This document shows, piece after piece, positions 45,748-55,199 of a stretch of 64,000 nt of DNA; position 1 is the stretch's first letter, and every line of letters begins with the position of its first letter. A program made the translations under genes and the position numbers. The stretch comes from Acidobacteriota bacterium (lineage in GTDB: Bacteria > Acidobacteriota > Terriglobia > Terriglobales > Acidobacteriaceae), in the NCBI GenBank assembly GCA_021846985.1, contig JAJZVX010000019.1:1-64000 (forward strand), written 5' to 3'. The notes beneath the pieces were generated by a model that worked only from the letters and a program-made list of their open reading frames with translations, searched no databases and was not told the origin of the DNA.

Positions 45748-46824
45748 TTAGAACAGCTTGAGCCGGATGACGAAGTACTTTTTGGGATTTTCGCGGATGC
45801 CGTTGAGCAATTGCTGTGCTTCGACCATGGTCTGATCGGCGTGGTCGTAGAGGGCGCGATTCTGGGCGAGCTGCCCCAGGGCGCCTTTGCCCTCGTTGAT
45901 GCCTTTCAGGATAGTGTCGAGATTCGAGACAGTGTCGTCCATTTTGGCGGCAAAGGCCGGATCGCTGGCCAGTTTGCCCAGGGCGCCCTTGCCGGCGTTG
46001 ATGTTGCTCACCAGGTGGTTGGTGTTGGCCACGGCGGCATTGAGGTTGTTGTAGAGGGTGTCGTCCTTGAGCAGTTTGCCCGCGGTGCCCTGTCCGGCGT
46101 CGAGCGCGGTCACGATCTTGTCGAGGCGGTCGATGGCGGAGTCGGCGCGTTGATATAGGGTATCGTCATGAACCAGTTTGCCCAGCGTGCCTTTCCCCTC
46201 TGACATGTCGCTGGTGATGACCTCCAGGTTGCTGGCGATGCGATTCAGCTTCCCGTAGAGTTGGGGATTGTTGATGAACTGACCGGCGCTGCCCCGCTTG
46301 GAATTGAGCGTATCCACCAGGACGCTGACTTTGTGTAAAAGACTCTCCAACTCAAGGATGGACTGGCTGCTGGTGCGGATCACATCCTGGATGCTGGGTG
46401 AGCCGGAAGCTTTGAGTTCCCCGTTATTGGGCAGCGGAGGCCCGCTGGCGTTGGCAGAACTGATATCGACGTAGCTGTCGCCAAGAACGCCGGCCTGCGC
46501 GATGGAAGCGGTGGAATCGACGTGGAGGGAGCGGGCGTATTTTGGGTCCACACGCATAATCACTTCCACCGGCGTGGGATTGCGCTGAGGCACCACGCGC
46601 ATCCGCACCACACTGCCAATACTTACGCCCTCTAGCGTGACCGGCGCGCCAGACTTGAGTCCCGCGGCATTCTCAAAATAGGAGTGCAGAAAGAACTTGG
46701 GCGCAAAAAGCCCGCCGGAGGAGCCCGACATGAGGAAGATGAGGCCAACCAGGACCGCGATGGCGGTCATCACCAGGGCGCCCACTCTCAATTGTGACCA
46801 CTGTATCTCTTTGCGGCTTGGCAC
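45748..46824 (-). CDS. MCE/MlaD-family lipid transport protein with 34-residue repeats
   Basis: 358 residues. One N-terminal membrane helix (about 14-32) is followed by an MCE domain (about 40-125; YFENAAGLKSGAPVTLEGV and SIAQAGVLGDSYVDIS). The rest is a helical region of five repeats exactly 34 residues apart, starting at about 177, 211, 245, 279 and 313, each opening with [KRQ]G[TSA]xG[KQ][LF] (for example KGTLGKL, QGTAGKL, KGALGKL, KGALGQL). MCE proteins form hexameric tubes that carry lipids between membranes. No mlaE/mlaF genes are adjacent, so a partner permease must lie elsewhere. Confidence 0.88.
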   Translation of the reverse strand: MPSRKEIQWSQLRVGALVMTAIAVLVGLIFLMSGSSGGLFAPKFFLHSYFENAAGLKSGAPVTLEGVSIGSVVRMRVVPQRNPTPVEVIMRVDPKYARSLHVDSTASIAQAGVLGDSYVDISSANASGPPLPNNGELKASGSPSIQDVIRTSSQSILELESLLHKVSVLVDTLNSKRGSAGQFINNPQLYGKLNRIASNLEVITSDMSEGKGTLGKLVHDDTLYQRADSAIDRLDKIVTALDAGQGTAGKLLKDDTLYNNLNAAVANTNHLVSNINAGKGALGKLASDPAFAAKMDDTVSNLDTILKGINEGKGALGQLAQNRALYDHADQTMVEAQQLLNGIRENPKKYFVIRLKLF

Positions 46825-46882
46825 AGTATCCCCTTGCTCGAATAGCTGCCCCGACGCCTAGAGGATAGCAGAACGGGTTGCG

Positions 46883-47266
46883 CTATCGCGCATCTTCGAG
46901 CACTACGCTTGCCATGGCGAGGGCGGCGGTGTGTGTGATGGAAAGAGCCGCATGCGCTACGCCGAGGCGCACGGCAATGTGCGCGGCCCTTCCATGAAAT
47001 TGCACGGTGGGTCTGCCGGAGGGCTCGCGGACAACCTCGATCTCCAGCCAGTGCACGCCATGGCTGATCCCAGTGCCGAGCGCTTTGGCGCCGGCTTCCT
47101 TGGCGGCAAAGCGGGCAGCCAGGCTTTCCGCGGCCATGCGTTTGCGCAGGCAATAGGCCTGTTCAGCGGGGGTGAAGATGCGGTCGAGAAAGCGCTGTCC
47201 AAAGCGGTCCAGCGATTGCTGGATGCGCGCAATCTCCACTAGGTCGATTCCTGAGCCGACAATCAT
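46883..47266 (-). CDS. acpS: Holo-acyl-carrier-protein synthase
   Basis: 127 residues. Transfers phosphopantetheine from CoA to acyl carrier protein. The family signature GSGIDLVEIARIQQSL holds the metal-binding Asp, and FAAKEAGAKALGTG the Glu and Lys. The length is normal. Its stop lies 59 bases before the MCE gene, so the two may be cotranscribed. Confidence 0.95.
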   Translation of the reverse strand: MIVGSGIDLVEIARIQQSLDRFGQRFLDRIFTPAEQAYCLRKRMAAESLAARFAAKEAGAKALGTGISHGVHWLEIEVVREPSGRPTVQFHGRAAHIAVRLGVAHAALSITHTAALAMASVVLEDAR

Positions 47267-47441
47267 GCTGTTTATGAAGCTACATCATGACAGGGGTTTT
47301 AATCCGCGGACGCGGCCTGCTCCAATTACCAGCGCCGTGGAAAAACAGGGCGCCAGACGGGCAGGTGTTTCAAAGCTGACCAGCGGCGTTCGACTCCGAA
47401 ACAGCTTTTAAGCCCCGCAGCAGGTCACCGATAAGAACGAC

Positions 47442-47846
47442 GTGAGGCTGACGATGCCGGACTTCGATGTCGTACAGGCGGCGAGCATTCCGTGGGTGAT
47501 GCAGATGAAGGCGATTTCGGCCGAAGATCCGGCACGGCTGGTGCAAACGTTGACGGGCGCTATATTGGGGTGCGGGGGGTGGGTACTAAGCCGGGGGGCG
47601 AATGACACGGGCACGGTGAACATGCTCTTCGAGTTTGAGCGGCAGGCTTGTGTGGATATCTACAGTCTGCTTGTGGGGGCTGGTCTGGAGTTGAGTCAGA
47701 GTGGTCACATCCGGTTCACGGAGCTGTGCCAGTGCACGCGCAGTCAGCAGACGGAACGCGGCCAGGAGATCGCCAGCGTCGATCTGGAAATCCAAACCTT
47801 TCCTGTGGAGATGGTGCATGGAGGCCGGCGGAGCGAAATGGAGTGA
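47442..47846 (+). CDS. Hypothetical protein
   Basis: 134 residues, or 130 from the second start (MPDFDVV). No known motif. The middle reads GAILGCGGWVLSRGANDTGT then MLFEFERQACVDIYSLLVGAGLELSQSGH; this alternation of strand and helix suggests a small alpha/beta, perhaps ACT-like, domain. It ends 4 bases before the recG stop on the other strand. Codon use fits the neighbours, so it is probably a true gene. Confidence 0.6.
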   Translation: MRLTMPDFDVVQAASIPWVMQMKAISAEDPARLVQTLTGAILGCGGWVLSRGANDTGTVNMLFEFERQACVDIYSLLVGAGLELSQSGHIRFTELCQCTRSQQTERGQEIASVDLEIQTFPVEMVHGGRRSEME

Positions 47847-47850
47847 GTTT

Positions 47851-50181
47851 TCAGCCCGCCTCCACCAGACCATAACGACGCTGCCAGGCCTGCTTGAGAT
47901 GGTTCCAGACGCGCGTGCGTTCGGTCTCGGTAACTGACGGGTCGGGAGCGGCGGCAAACCGGGCAGCTTCCTGTTTGGCCAGTTCAAGGAGCTGGCGGTC
48001 GCGAACCAGGTTTGCGACGCGGAAGTCGGGCAGACCGGCCTGGCGGGTGCCGAAGAACTCTCCGGGACCGCGAAGGGTGAGGTCGAGTTCGGCCAGTTCA
48101 AATCCATCCTGGGTACGGCACATGGCATTCAGCCGCTCTTCGCCCTGCGGGGTGACGCGCGGACCGGTGATGAGAATGCAATAGCTTTTGGCGGCGCCGC
48201 GGCCTACGCGGCCCCGCAACTGATGGAGCTGCGAGAGACCGAAGCGCTCGGCGTGTTCCACCACCATCACGGTGGCATTGGGCACGTCGACGCCGACTTC
48301 AATCACGGTGGTGGCGACGAGCACGTCGATTTCGCCGCGCTGGAAGCGGCGCATGATGACTTCTTTTTTATCGGCGTCGAGACGTCCGTGGAGGAGGCCG
48401 ACGCGTAAACCGGCCAGCGGCCCGATGCGCAGCTTCTCGTACATGTCGACGGCGGACTTAAGACCGGATCGGGCAGCGGGGCTGGTCTCTTGCGCGGATG
48501 GGGGAAAGAGCTCTGCTGTTTTTCCCTTCCGCGCTGCCTTACGGGGGGGCGGTGCGGGCGGGGTAATGCTGATTTCGTGATCATCATGGCAGAAATCGAG
48601 CTCGGGCTGGTCGTCCTTGCTGCCTTCGATCACCGGGTAAACGATGTAGGCCTGGTGGCCCTGGCCAACCTGTTTGCGGAGAAAGTCCCATACATCCTGC
48701 GCCATTTCGCCGACCACGCGGCGGGTGACGATGGGCATGCGGCCGGGAGGCATTTCATCGAGGATGCTGGCCTCCAGGTCGCCGTAGAGGGTGAGGGCAA
48801 GCGTGCGGGGGATGGGGGTGGCGGTCATCACCAGTACGTCCGGCTCGGCCTGGTTGGGTTTCTTCATGAGCTTGAAGCGCTGCAGAACCCCAAACCGGTG
48901 CTGTTCATCGACGACGACCAGGCCCAGGCGGTCGAACTCCACTTTTTCCTCGATGAGCGCGTGCGTTCCGATCACCAGATGGGCTTCGCCGCGGTTAATG
49001 AGGCCGCGCGTTTGGCGCTTGCGGTCGTCGTCGAGCGAGCCGGTGAGGAGGGCGATGCGGTACTGGCGCGACGAGCGTTCGAGCAGCTTGCGCGCGGCCA
49101 GAAAGTGCTGGGTGGCCAGAATCTCCGTCGGGGCCATGAGCGCCGCCTGGTAGCCGTTTTCCATGGCGACCAGCATGGCCTGGAGAGCGACGATGGTTTT
49201 GCCGGAGCCCACGTCGCCCTGCAGGAGGCGGCGCATGGGGCTGGGATTGCGCATGTCCTGGACAATCTCGCCGAGCGCGCGCTTTTGCGCTGAGGTGGGG
49301 TGGAAGGGCAGCACCTCGCGGACCGCCTCGCGGACCTTGTTCGTGGTTGCGAAGCTGATGCCGTGGCGCTCGCGCATCCGGCGCCGCTTCAACTCCAGAC
49401 CGAGCTCCAGGAAAAAGAGCTCTTCGAAGATGAGCCGGCGGTGCGAGGGCGTGGACCAGCTTTGCAAGAGGGCAAAGGGCGTGCCTTCGGGCGGGAAGTG
49501 GATCTCGCGCAGCGCCGATTCTCGGCCGGGCAGGCTGAGCCGTTCGAGAAGGGGAGTGGGCAGACACTCAGGAATCTCGCCGTGCAGGCTTTCCAGGAGA
49601 TTGAAGATGGTTTTGCGTTGCCACCGGGAGGCGAGGTGGGAGCCGCCCAGCGATTCATAGACCGGCGTGATGCGGCCCACTTCGAGGAGGCGTGTTTCGG
49701 CGTCGGCGGAGGCGTCGGGCAGCAACTCGTACTGCGGCTGAATCATCTTGAAGTTGCTGGAGGAGCGCGACGGTTCGATGCGGCCATAGACGGCCACAGT
49801 TTGTCCCGGCTGGAACTTGCCCTGCAGATGGTTGCCGTGGAACCAGATGCATTTCAGCGCGCGGTTGCCCTGGCCCACGGTGAGTTCGAAGATGGGCATG
49901 CGGCGGGTACGCAGCAGGGCTGCGCCGCGCACCTCGGCAATGATGCTGGCGGTTTCGCCAGCGACAAGCTCGTCCAGCGAACGCGGGTTCTGCCGGTCCT
50001 CGTAGCGGAAGGGAAGGTGGTAAAGCAGATCCTCGGCGGTCTGCATGCCCTTGGCGGCGAGCATCTCCGCCACGCGCGGTCCAACACCGCGTACGAACTT
50101 GACCGGAGTGTCGAGGCCGGGCACATAGAGGATGCTACATGGGTTGCGCGCGCGGGGACAAACGGAGCCAACGCCCGGCAT
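47851..50181 (-). CDS. recG: ATP-dependent DNA helicase RecG
   Basis: About 776 residues. Helicase that remodels stalled forks and Holliday junctions. The N-terminal wedge/OB domain (FVRGVGPRVAEMLAAKG, DLLYHLPFRYEDRQNP) is followed by motor motifs: Q-like TSAQKRALGEI, Walker A LLQGDVGSGKTIVALQ, DEQH in VVDEQHRFGV, TATPIPRTL, and motif VI QLHQLRGRVGRGA. A low-complexity basic insert (PPPRKAARKGKTAELFPP) lies in the second motor domain. The start is unsure: conserved sequence begins at LYVPGLDTPVKF, so a GTG or TTG further in, or the ATGs ending 50181 or 50196, are possible. Confidence 0.95.
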   Translation of the reverse strand: MPGVGSVCPRARNPCSILYVPGLDTPVKFVRGVGPRVAEMLAAKGMQTAEDLLYHLPFRYEDRQNPRSLDELVAGETASIIAEVRGAALLRTRRMPIFELTVGQGNRALKCIWFHGNHLQGKFQPGQTVAVYGRIEPSRSSSNFKMIQPQYELLPDASADAETRLLEVGRITPVYESLGGSHLASRWQRKTIFNLLESLHGEIPECLPTPLLERLSLPGRESALREIHFPPEGTPFALLQSWSTPSHRRLIFEELFFLELGLELKRRRMRERHGISFATTNKVREAVREVLPFHPTSAQKRALGEIVQDMRNPSPMRRLLQGDVGSGKTIVALQAMLVAMENGYQAALMAPTEILATQHFLAARKLLERSSRQYRIALLTGSLDDDRKRQTRGLINRGEAHLVIGTHALIEEKVEFDRLGLVVVDEQHRFGVLQRFKLMKKPNQAEPDVLVMTATPIPRTLALTLYGDLEASILDEMPPGRMPIVTRRVVGEMAQDVWDFLRKQVGQGHQAYIVYPVIEGSKDDQPELDFCHDDHEISITPPAPPPRKAARKGKTAELFPPSAQETSPAARSGLKSAVDMYEKLRIGPLAGLRVGLLHGRLDADKKEVIMRRFQRGEIDVLVATTVIEVGVDVPNATVMVVEHAERFGLSQLHQLRGRVGRGAAKSYCILITGPRVTPQGEERLNAMCRTQDGFELAELDLTLRGPGEFFGTRQAGLPDFRVANLVRDRQLLELAKQEAARFAAAPDPSVTETERTRVWNHLKQAWQRRYGLVEAG

Positions 50182-50626
50182 TGCGCAGTTTTCCATCCCA
50201 AGGCGGGGAAAGCTGTGCCGGCCGCAGCGCCAGCCAGCAGCCGGGCACATCTGAAGCGCGGGCGCATGATTCCGGACAATGCATGGCAAGCAGACTCTCA
50301 GCGGTTCTCTGTTCTCTCCACCTGCCGCGTCATAGCCAGGATTTCTGATGGACTACACCAGTACCCGCACGCAGTAGGCGGTTCCGGCGCCGCAAGAATG
50401 GCTCCATCGTTGTTGCCGGGCAGCACGAAAGCAATTGGTTGCCATGCCGTTTTGCGGTAATAAAAAACGTGGCATCTCCGCGGTTCGGAGCGCCGATGGC
50501 CGAAGCGAACCTGACCCACGCCGCACTCGCGTTCACACGCCGCGTTTGCGCTTTTGGGGATCGCGGCTTTCTTGTGCAGGCAGTGGGGCCCGGATCGGCA
50601 AAGACCCGGGCCCGCGCGGGTTTCTT
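50182..50626. other. Intergenic space between recG and bglX
   Basis: 445 bases without a convincing gene. An open frame of 136 codons on the + strand lacks any known motif and has codon use unlike its neighbours. The space holds the recG promoter region and, at its right end, a GC-rich hairpin after bglX. Confidence 0.4.
50604..50621. terminator. GC-rich terminator-like hairpin after bglX
   Basis: The arms ACCCG (50604-50608) and CGGGT (50617-50621) enclose a GC-only loop, six bases beyond the bglX stop. The + strand continues TTTCTTTT and the - strand CTTT, so it could act for leftward transcripts from bglX and less clearly for rightward ones. Confidence 0.45.
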
Positions 50627-52933
50627 TTACTGTGTAACGGTGAGATCGGCATGCAGGCTGGCGGTCGAATCTCCTCCGGCCCACACATCGAACGCCGAGG
50701 GTTCCACGAGCCAGCGCTTCGTCTGCGGATCCCAGAACTGCAGCTCGTTGCGTCCCAGCGGGAAGGTGAGGGTCTTCGTCTCTCCGGGCTGCAGGGCGAT
50801 CCGTTTGAACCCTTCAAGCTGGCGCACGGGGCGTGAGGCCGATCCGTAGCGCTGATGGATGTAGATCTGCGCAACGGCGTCGCCCGGAACCGGGCCCGTG
50901 TTGGTGACGTCCACGCTCACCTCGCTTGTATCGGCTGCCGTCATGCGGGTCTTGCTCAGGCGAAGATTGGCGAATTGGAACGTCGTGTAGCTAAGCCCAT
51001 AGCCAAAGGGATACAGCGGCTTTGAATTCATGTCCCAGTAGCGCGAGGTGAATTCGGGCGCATCTTCGGGCTCGTGGGTGAGGTTGTGGTTGTAGTAGAG
51101 GGGTTCCGCGCCGGCCACGCGCGGCCAGCTCACCGGCAGTTTGCCGCCCGGGTTCACGTCGCCAAAGAGCACGTCGGCAACGGCGTTGCCGCCTTCCGTG
51201 CCCGGATACCATGCATCCAGAATGGCGGGCACGTGTTCGGATGCCCAGCGCATATCGAGCGGACGGCCGTTGAGGAGCACCAGCACAACCGGCTTGCCGG
51301 TGGCGACCGCGGCTTCCAGCATCTGCTCCTGAATGCCGGGCAGATCGAGCGTGGCTCGCGACGCGGCTTCGCCGCTCATATTGGGTGTCTCGCCCATGAC
51401 GGCTACAACAACATCGGCATCGGCTGCCGCGGCTTTGGCCTTTGCAATCCAATTGGCGGTTTCCTCGGGAGTCGGCGGCGGAGTGGGTTTTACGCCGGTG
51501 ATCGAGTCCACCAGGCCGGGATAGATTTTGGAGGGCTGGGGGCCGGCAACCAGAGTAATCTGCGCACCGGGACCAAGCTTGTTTCTGATTCCGGCAAGCA
51601 CGGTCACGGGGTGGTTCTTTCCGCCCGGCCCGAACAGTCCCTCCACGGTCCATCCTCCCTCAATGTCGCGAGTCGAGTCGGCCATAGGGCCGATGATGGC
51701 AATCTTCTTTAGATCCTTCGACAGGGGCAAGGCGCGGTTCTGGTTGCGCAGCAGCACCATCGAGCGGCCAGCCAGCTTGCGTTCCAGGGCCAGACCCTCG
51801 GGACGATTCAGCATGGCTTCCACTTTCGATTCGTCCACATAGGGGTGCTCAAAGAGGCCCAGATCGTACTTGGCTTCCAGAATCGGCAGGACCATCTGGT
51901 CGATGTAAGCCTCGCTGACCTTGCCCTCTTTCACCAGTTGGGCGAGGTTCTGGGAGTAGGTAAGGCTCGCCATATCCATGTTCACGCCGGCGGAGATGGC
52001 CTTGTAGGCCGCGTCTTCCGGATCCTTTGCGAAGCCGTGCGTCTGCAGGCTCTTCACGGCAAACGCGTCGGTGAGCACCAGGCCCTGGAAGCCCCAGTCC
52101 TTGCGCAGCACATCGGTGAGCAGCCAGTGGTTCCCGCTTGCGGGCACGTCGTTCAGATCCATGTATGCGCTCATAAAGCTGCCCGCTCCCGCCTGTTCTG
52201 CGGCGTGGAACGGCCTGAGGTAGACGTTGCGCATCAGTTCTTCCGGCACGTAGGACGAGTCGTAGTCGCGCCCGCCATCGGCAGCGCCGTAGCCGGCAAA
52301 GTGCTTTACGCAGACCATGACGCTGTCTGGCCCAAGCTTTGCGCCCTGGAATCCGCGGACCTGCGCCTGCGCCATGGCCGAGCCCAGAAAGGGATCTTCG
52401 CCGGCGCCCTCCACGATGCGGCCCCACCGCGCGTCGCGGGCAATGTCAACCATGGGGGTGAAGGTCCACTCGATGCCGGCGGCGCGTGCGTCCTGCCCAG
52501 CCAGGCGCTGTGCCTGTTCTTCGACGGATGGATCCCAGGAAGACGCCATCGCCAGCGGAACCGGAAATATGGTGCGATAGCCATGAATCACGTCGAACCC
52601 GAAGAGGATGGGAATATGGAGACGCGATTTTTCCACCGCGATGTGCTGCAGACGGTTGATCTCCTTCACATTCATCTGCCAAAGGATCGACCCAACACCG
52701 CCCTTGGCAATCATGTCGTCTGGCTTTGTTGTTGAGACCCCCGGCATCACAATGCCAGCTGATTGATTGAGCTGGCCAATCTTCTCGTCCAGGGTCATCT
52801 GTTTTAACAGAGCCTCGGCCTTCTGCCTTGCCGCCGGGCTGAACAATCTGGCTTGTGCGCCGGCCGGCGTGCCGGCTGCCGCCAGAAGCCCTCCAGCGAA
52901 CAACGCCAATGCGAAATTCCTTCTCAAATGCAT
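50627..52933 (-). CDS. bglX: Secreted family 3 beta-glucosidase
   Basis: About 768 residues. A signal peptide (about 1-27, ending GAQA) is followed by the GH3 barrel (DEKIGQLNQSAG; ATPMVD-like FTPMVDIARDARWGRI; MVCVKHFAGYGAADGGRDY) with the nucleophile Asp probably in GLVLTDAFAVKS. The second GH3 domain (VVLVLLNGRPLDM) and a C-terminal fibronectin III-like domain (GLSYTTFQFANLRLS) complete it. E. coli BglX has the same plan and is periplasmic. It would release glucose from beta-linked oligosaccharides of plant polymers. The ATG giving MHLRRNFALAL was preferred over one nine codons upstream. Confidence 0.93.
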   Translation of the reverse strand: MHLRRNFALALFAGGLLAAAGTPAGAQARLFSPAARQKAEALLKQMTLDEKIGQLNQSAGIVMPGVSTTKPDDMIAKGGVGSILWQMNVKEINRLQHIAVEKSRLHIPILFGFDVIHGYRTIFPVPLAMASSWDPSVEEQAQRLAGQDARAAGIEWTFTPMVDIARDARWGRIVEGAGEDPFLGSAMAQAQVRGFQGAKLGPDSVMVCVKHFAGYGAADGGRDYDSSYVPEELMRNVYLRPFHAAEQAGAGSFMSAYMDLNDVPASGNHWLLTDVLRKDWGFQGLVLTDAFAVKSLQTHGFAKDPEDAAYKAISAGVNMDMASLTYSQNLAQLVKEGKVSEAYIDQMVLPILEAKYDLGLFEHPYVDESKVEAMLNRPEGLALERKLAGRSMVLLRNQNRALPLSKDLKKIAIIGPMADSTRDIEGGWTVEGLFGPGGKNHPVTVLAGIRNKLGPGAQITLVAGPQPSKIYPGLVDSITGVKPTPPPTPEETANWIAKAKAAAADADVVVAVMGETPNMSGEAASRATLDLPGIQEQMLEAAVATGKPVVLVLLNGRPLDMRWASEHVPAILDAWYPGTEGGNAVADVLFGDVNPGGKLPVSWPRVAGAEPLYYNHNLTHEPEDAPEFTSRYWDMNSKPLYPFGYGLSYTTFQFANLRLSKTRMTAADTSEVSVDVTNTGPVPGDAVAQIYIHQRYGSASRPVRQLEGFKRIALQPGETKTLTFPLGRNELQFWDPQTKRWLVEPSAFDVWAGGDSTASLHADLTVTQ

Positions 52934-54031
52934 CGTTTGTCTCCTTGCACTTTGGAACAATCCGGTTCAATTCCGCTGATTCGAGTCCACAATCGTTCAA
53001 TCGCTCGCTACAATCTTGCGCCTGGTTTTCGTCCGTCGAGGGGCTTCAGGGGCGGGCATGAATGTGCCGCGGTGCGCCAGCGGCGCCTCGATCCAGAAGT
53101 TCATCAGGCAGTCCACCTGGACGGGCAGTGCATCACTCGATCCCCTTACTCGTCTCACATTCTTTGGCGATGGACCTGCCGCCTGCGCCCGTCAAACAGC
53201 TTGCCTCATATTTTCTGCTCCAGGCCCATGTGCGATTCGCAGTGTAACGCCCAAGGCGGCCAGTCTTGCAGTTGCGCCTGTGCCATTGGCGCTCGACGGC
53301 TTATCGAGCGCATTCAACTCCTGCGGCGCGCACCTGTAATGAGTGCCCGCCGGACACATGCTCAACCATGCCCTTCACCGAGAGGAACCCTGCTCGTTTG
53401 CCGCAAAGTATGGCAGATTGTATAGAATCAACCAGTTTGCCGGGATGGAAGAAGGCTCATCGGGTATCGCCCCCCGCTAAGTTCGATAAGATATGATTTA
53501 TCTTATAGATGCGAGGTTCATCCCCGGGGGAATATGGACCGTATCATACGTGCGGCGAGGCCGAGGGAAAGGTGTGGCCGGGGCCGATGGGACGAGAATG
53601 GCGCGTGGTGCCCACCTCGCGGGGACTGACACAACAGCAGCCAGGGGCGGTACAAGCCTGTTCGCGGCGGGGCCGGTTGGCGCTCGCGCCAAGGCATGAC
53701 AACCTTCTTTCTTCCGGGAGAGCCTTGTGCATCCGCTCGACTCCGGCAAATCGCCGGTGCGGCTCGACTGCAAATTTTGCCGCCCGGTATTTGCGCACGG
53801 TCCATCTTCCGCATGCCGGTTTGTGGAAGAGCGATCCACACCGAAGAAAAACAGCAAGGGAAATGCGTCAGTCCATCTCAGCGCAGTCGCGCAGAGCAAC
53901 CACGGGGACGAATCGTAGCGCGCGTCCGGAGATGGTATGCGGGTACAGCGCGCGCCGCCAGAAACGATAATAGAAATCAGGTGGGACACAACTTCAAACG
54001 ATTGATGTGAGCGAAGTGCCTTTGAGGAGAT
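52934..54031. other. Decayed gene-poor stretch
   Basis: About 1.1 kb with no frame that I can assign. Short frames on both strands have no motif and irregular codon use. A 64-codon frame starting GTG at 53727 has one CxxC (LDCKFCRP), but this alone does not support a gene. The stretch borders truncated genes and an IS relic, so it probably consists of old gene fragments. An A+T-rich palindrome lies at 53486-53506. Confidence 0.4.
53486..53506. repeat. AT-rich perfect palindrome
   Basis: ATAAGATA (53486-53493) and TATCTTAT (53499-53506) form an exact 8-bp inverted repeat with a 5-nt centre, striking in this GC-rich setting. It could be an operator or an IS end. No T tract suitable for a terminator follows. 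Confidence 0.4.
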
Positions 54032-54736
54032 TTGTTGCGGCGACATGTAGCAATTTGGATGGGTTGCGCGCTGATGCTTGTTGGAGGGTTGTGTTGGGGC
54101 CGTTCGGCCATTGCGCAGGCCGCTACATCGCTGACTCTCAGGGTGACTGACAGCTCGGGTTCGCCAATTTCCGGCGCAAGGGTTCTGAATGCCGCGGGCA
54201 CGCTGTTGGGGCGCACGTCTGCAGATGGGCGGGCGACCTTTTTCTGCGTCGTTCCATGCCACACGCTTATTCGAGCAGAGGGGTTTGCCTCTGGAAGGCT
54301 GATGATGACCGGCGATACATCCGTCTCTCTTGGTGTTGCGGCGTCCTTTCAACAGACCACAGTAACAGCCTACCGCACGCCTCTGGGTGACCTGGAGAGC
54401 CCCGCTTCCACGCGCCTGCTTATGGAAATCGCGCTCAGAAGCTCTGCCGCCGTGACGATGGATGACAAGCTGCGGGAACTTCCGGGCGTGGAACTATTCC
54501 GCCGGTCCAGTTCACTGGTCGCCAACCCTACCTCACAGGGTATCAGTCTGCGCGGTCTGGGCTCCACTTCGGCCAGCCGCACTTTGCTTACCCTCGACGA
54601 CGTTCCCCTGAACGATCCCGTCGGTGGTTGGATCCACTGGGAAGAGCAGCCGGATCTCGCTGTGCAAAGTGTCGAGGTTGTCCGTGGAGGCGCGAGTGAT
54701 CTCTACGGTTCCAGCGCCATTGGCGGGGTCATCAAT
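54032..54736 (+). pseudogene. TonB-dependent receptor cut off after the plug domain
   Basis: The first about 235 residues are well preserved: a signal peptide (ending AIAQAA), a carboxypeptidase-regulatory-like domain (LTLRVTDSSGSPISGARVL), and a complete plug domain (LRELPGVELFRRSS, GISLRGLGSTSASRTLLTLD, VQSVEVVRGGASDLYGSSAI, GGVIN). Just after GGVIN (54736) the likeness stops, and the frame continues into antisense of another gene until 55054. The whole outer-membrane barrel (over 400 residues) is missing, so transport is impossible. The start could be the TTG at 54032 or an in-frame ATG soon after. Confidence 0.82.
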
Positions 54737-54746
54737 ATGGAGATGG

Positions 54747-55085
54747 TGCTTTCCCCGTGCCGGTTGTATCCTGGAGCGCGACGAGAAAACCCCCTGGCGG
54801 TGCGGGTTGGTTCGGAGGATAATAGCGGCCCGACCAGGTGTTCACGTATACCACTCCGCTCGGGGCCACAACCAGATGACGGGCGTGACCCATTCCATCG
54901 GCGAAAACGGTGGCACAAAATCCCGGCGGCAGCTTCAGGCCGCTGTCTTGGCTGGAACAGACAGAACCGGTGGCGCTCGAGGCAGAAACGGAATTGCCTT
55001 GACGATCTGCCATGGAACCGGCCACCGAAATCGCGGCGAGCGCAACAGCCGTGAAGACAAGTATCCTGAACACGAGCAATCGCAT
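54747..55085 (-). pseudogene. 5' fragment of a PQQ-type sugar (sorbosone-like) dehydrogenase
   Basis: From the ATG ending 55085, with AAGGAG upstream, about 113 residues read well: a signal peptide (LVFTAVALAAISVAGS), then LKLPPGFCATVFADGMGHAR, HLVVAPSGVVYVNTWSGRYY and FLVALQDTTGTGKA. This is the beginning of the six-bladed propeller of sorbosone/glucose-sorbosone dehydrogenase-like proteins, which oxidise sugars in the periplasm with PQQ. After GKA the frame enters the antisense of the broken receptor gene and stops at 54732. The remaining 300 or more residues are absent. Confidence 0.78.
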
Positions 55086-55118
55086 GGGACTCTCCTTGAA
55101 GTATGAGGAAGCGCGACG

Positions 55119-55136
55119 CGCTTGCGCTGGCAAGCG
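55119..55136. repeat. Small hairpin left of the IS200-like relic
   Basis: CGCTTG and CAAGCG with a 6-nt loop. Its place before the transposase relic would suit the subterminal hairpin of an IS200/IS605 left end, but the likeness is only positional. Confidence 0.35.
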
Positions 55137-55199
55137 GTACCGCGTGAGGGTTGATCCTGCTCACTATTATTCACATTGTTGACTTGATTCGGCAATCTG

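Noticed and set aside
53727..53918. 63-residue frame with one CxxC
   Set aside because: A GTG start without a clear ribosome site, no known motif and a decayed neighbourhood; too weak to call.
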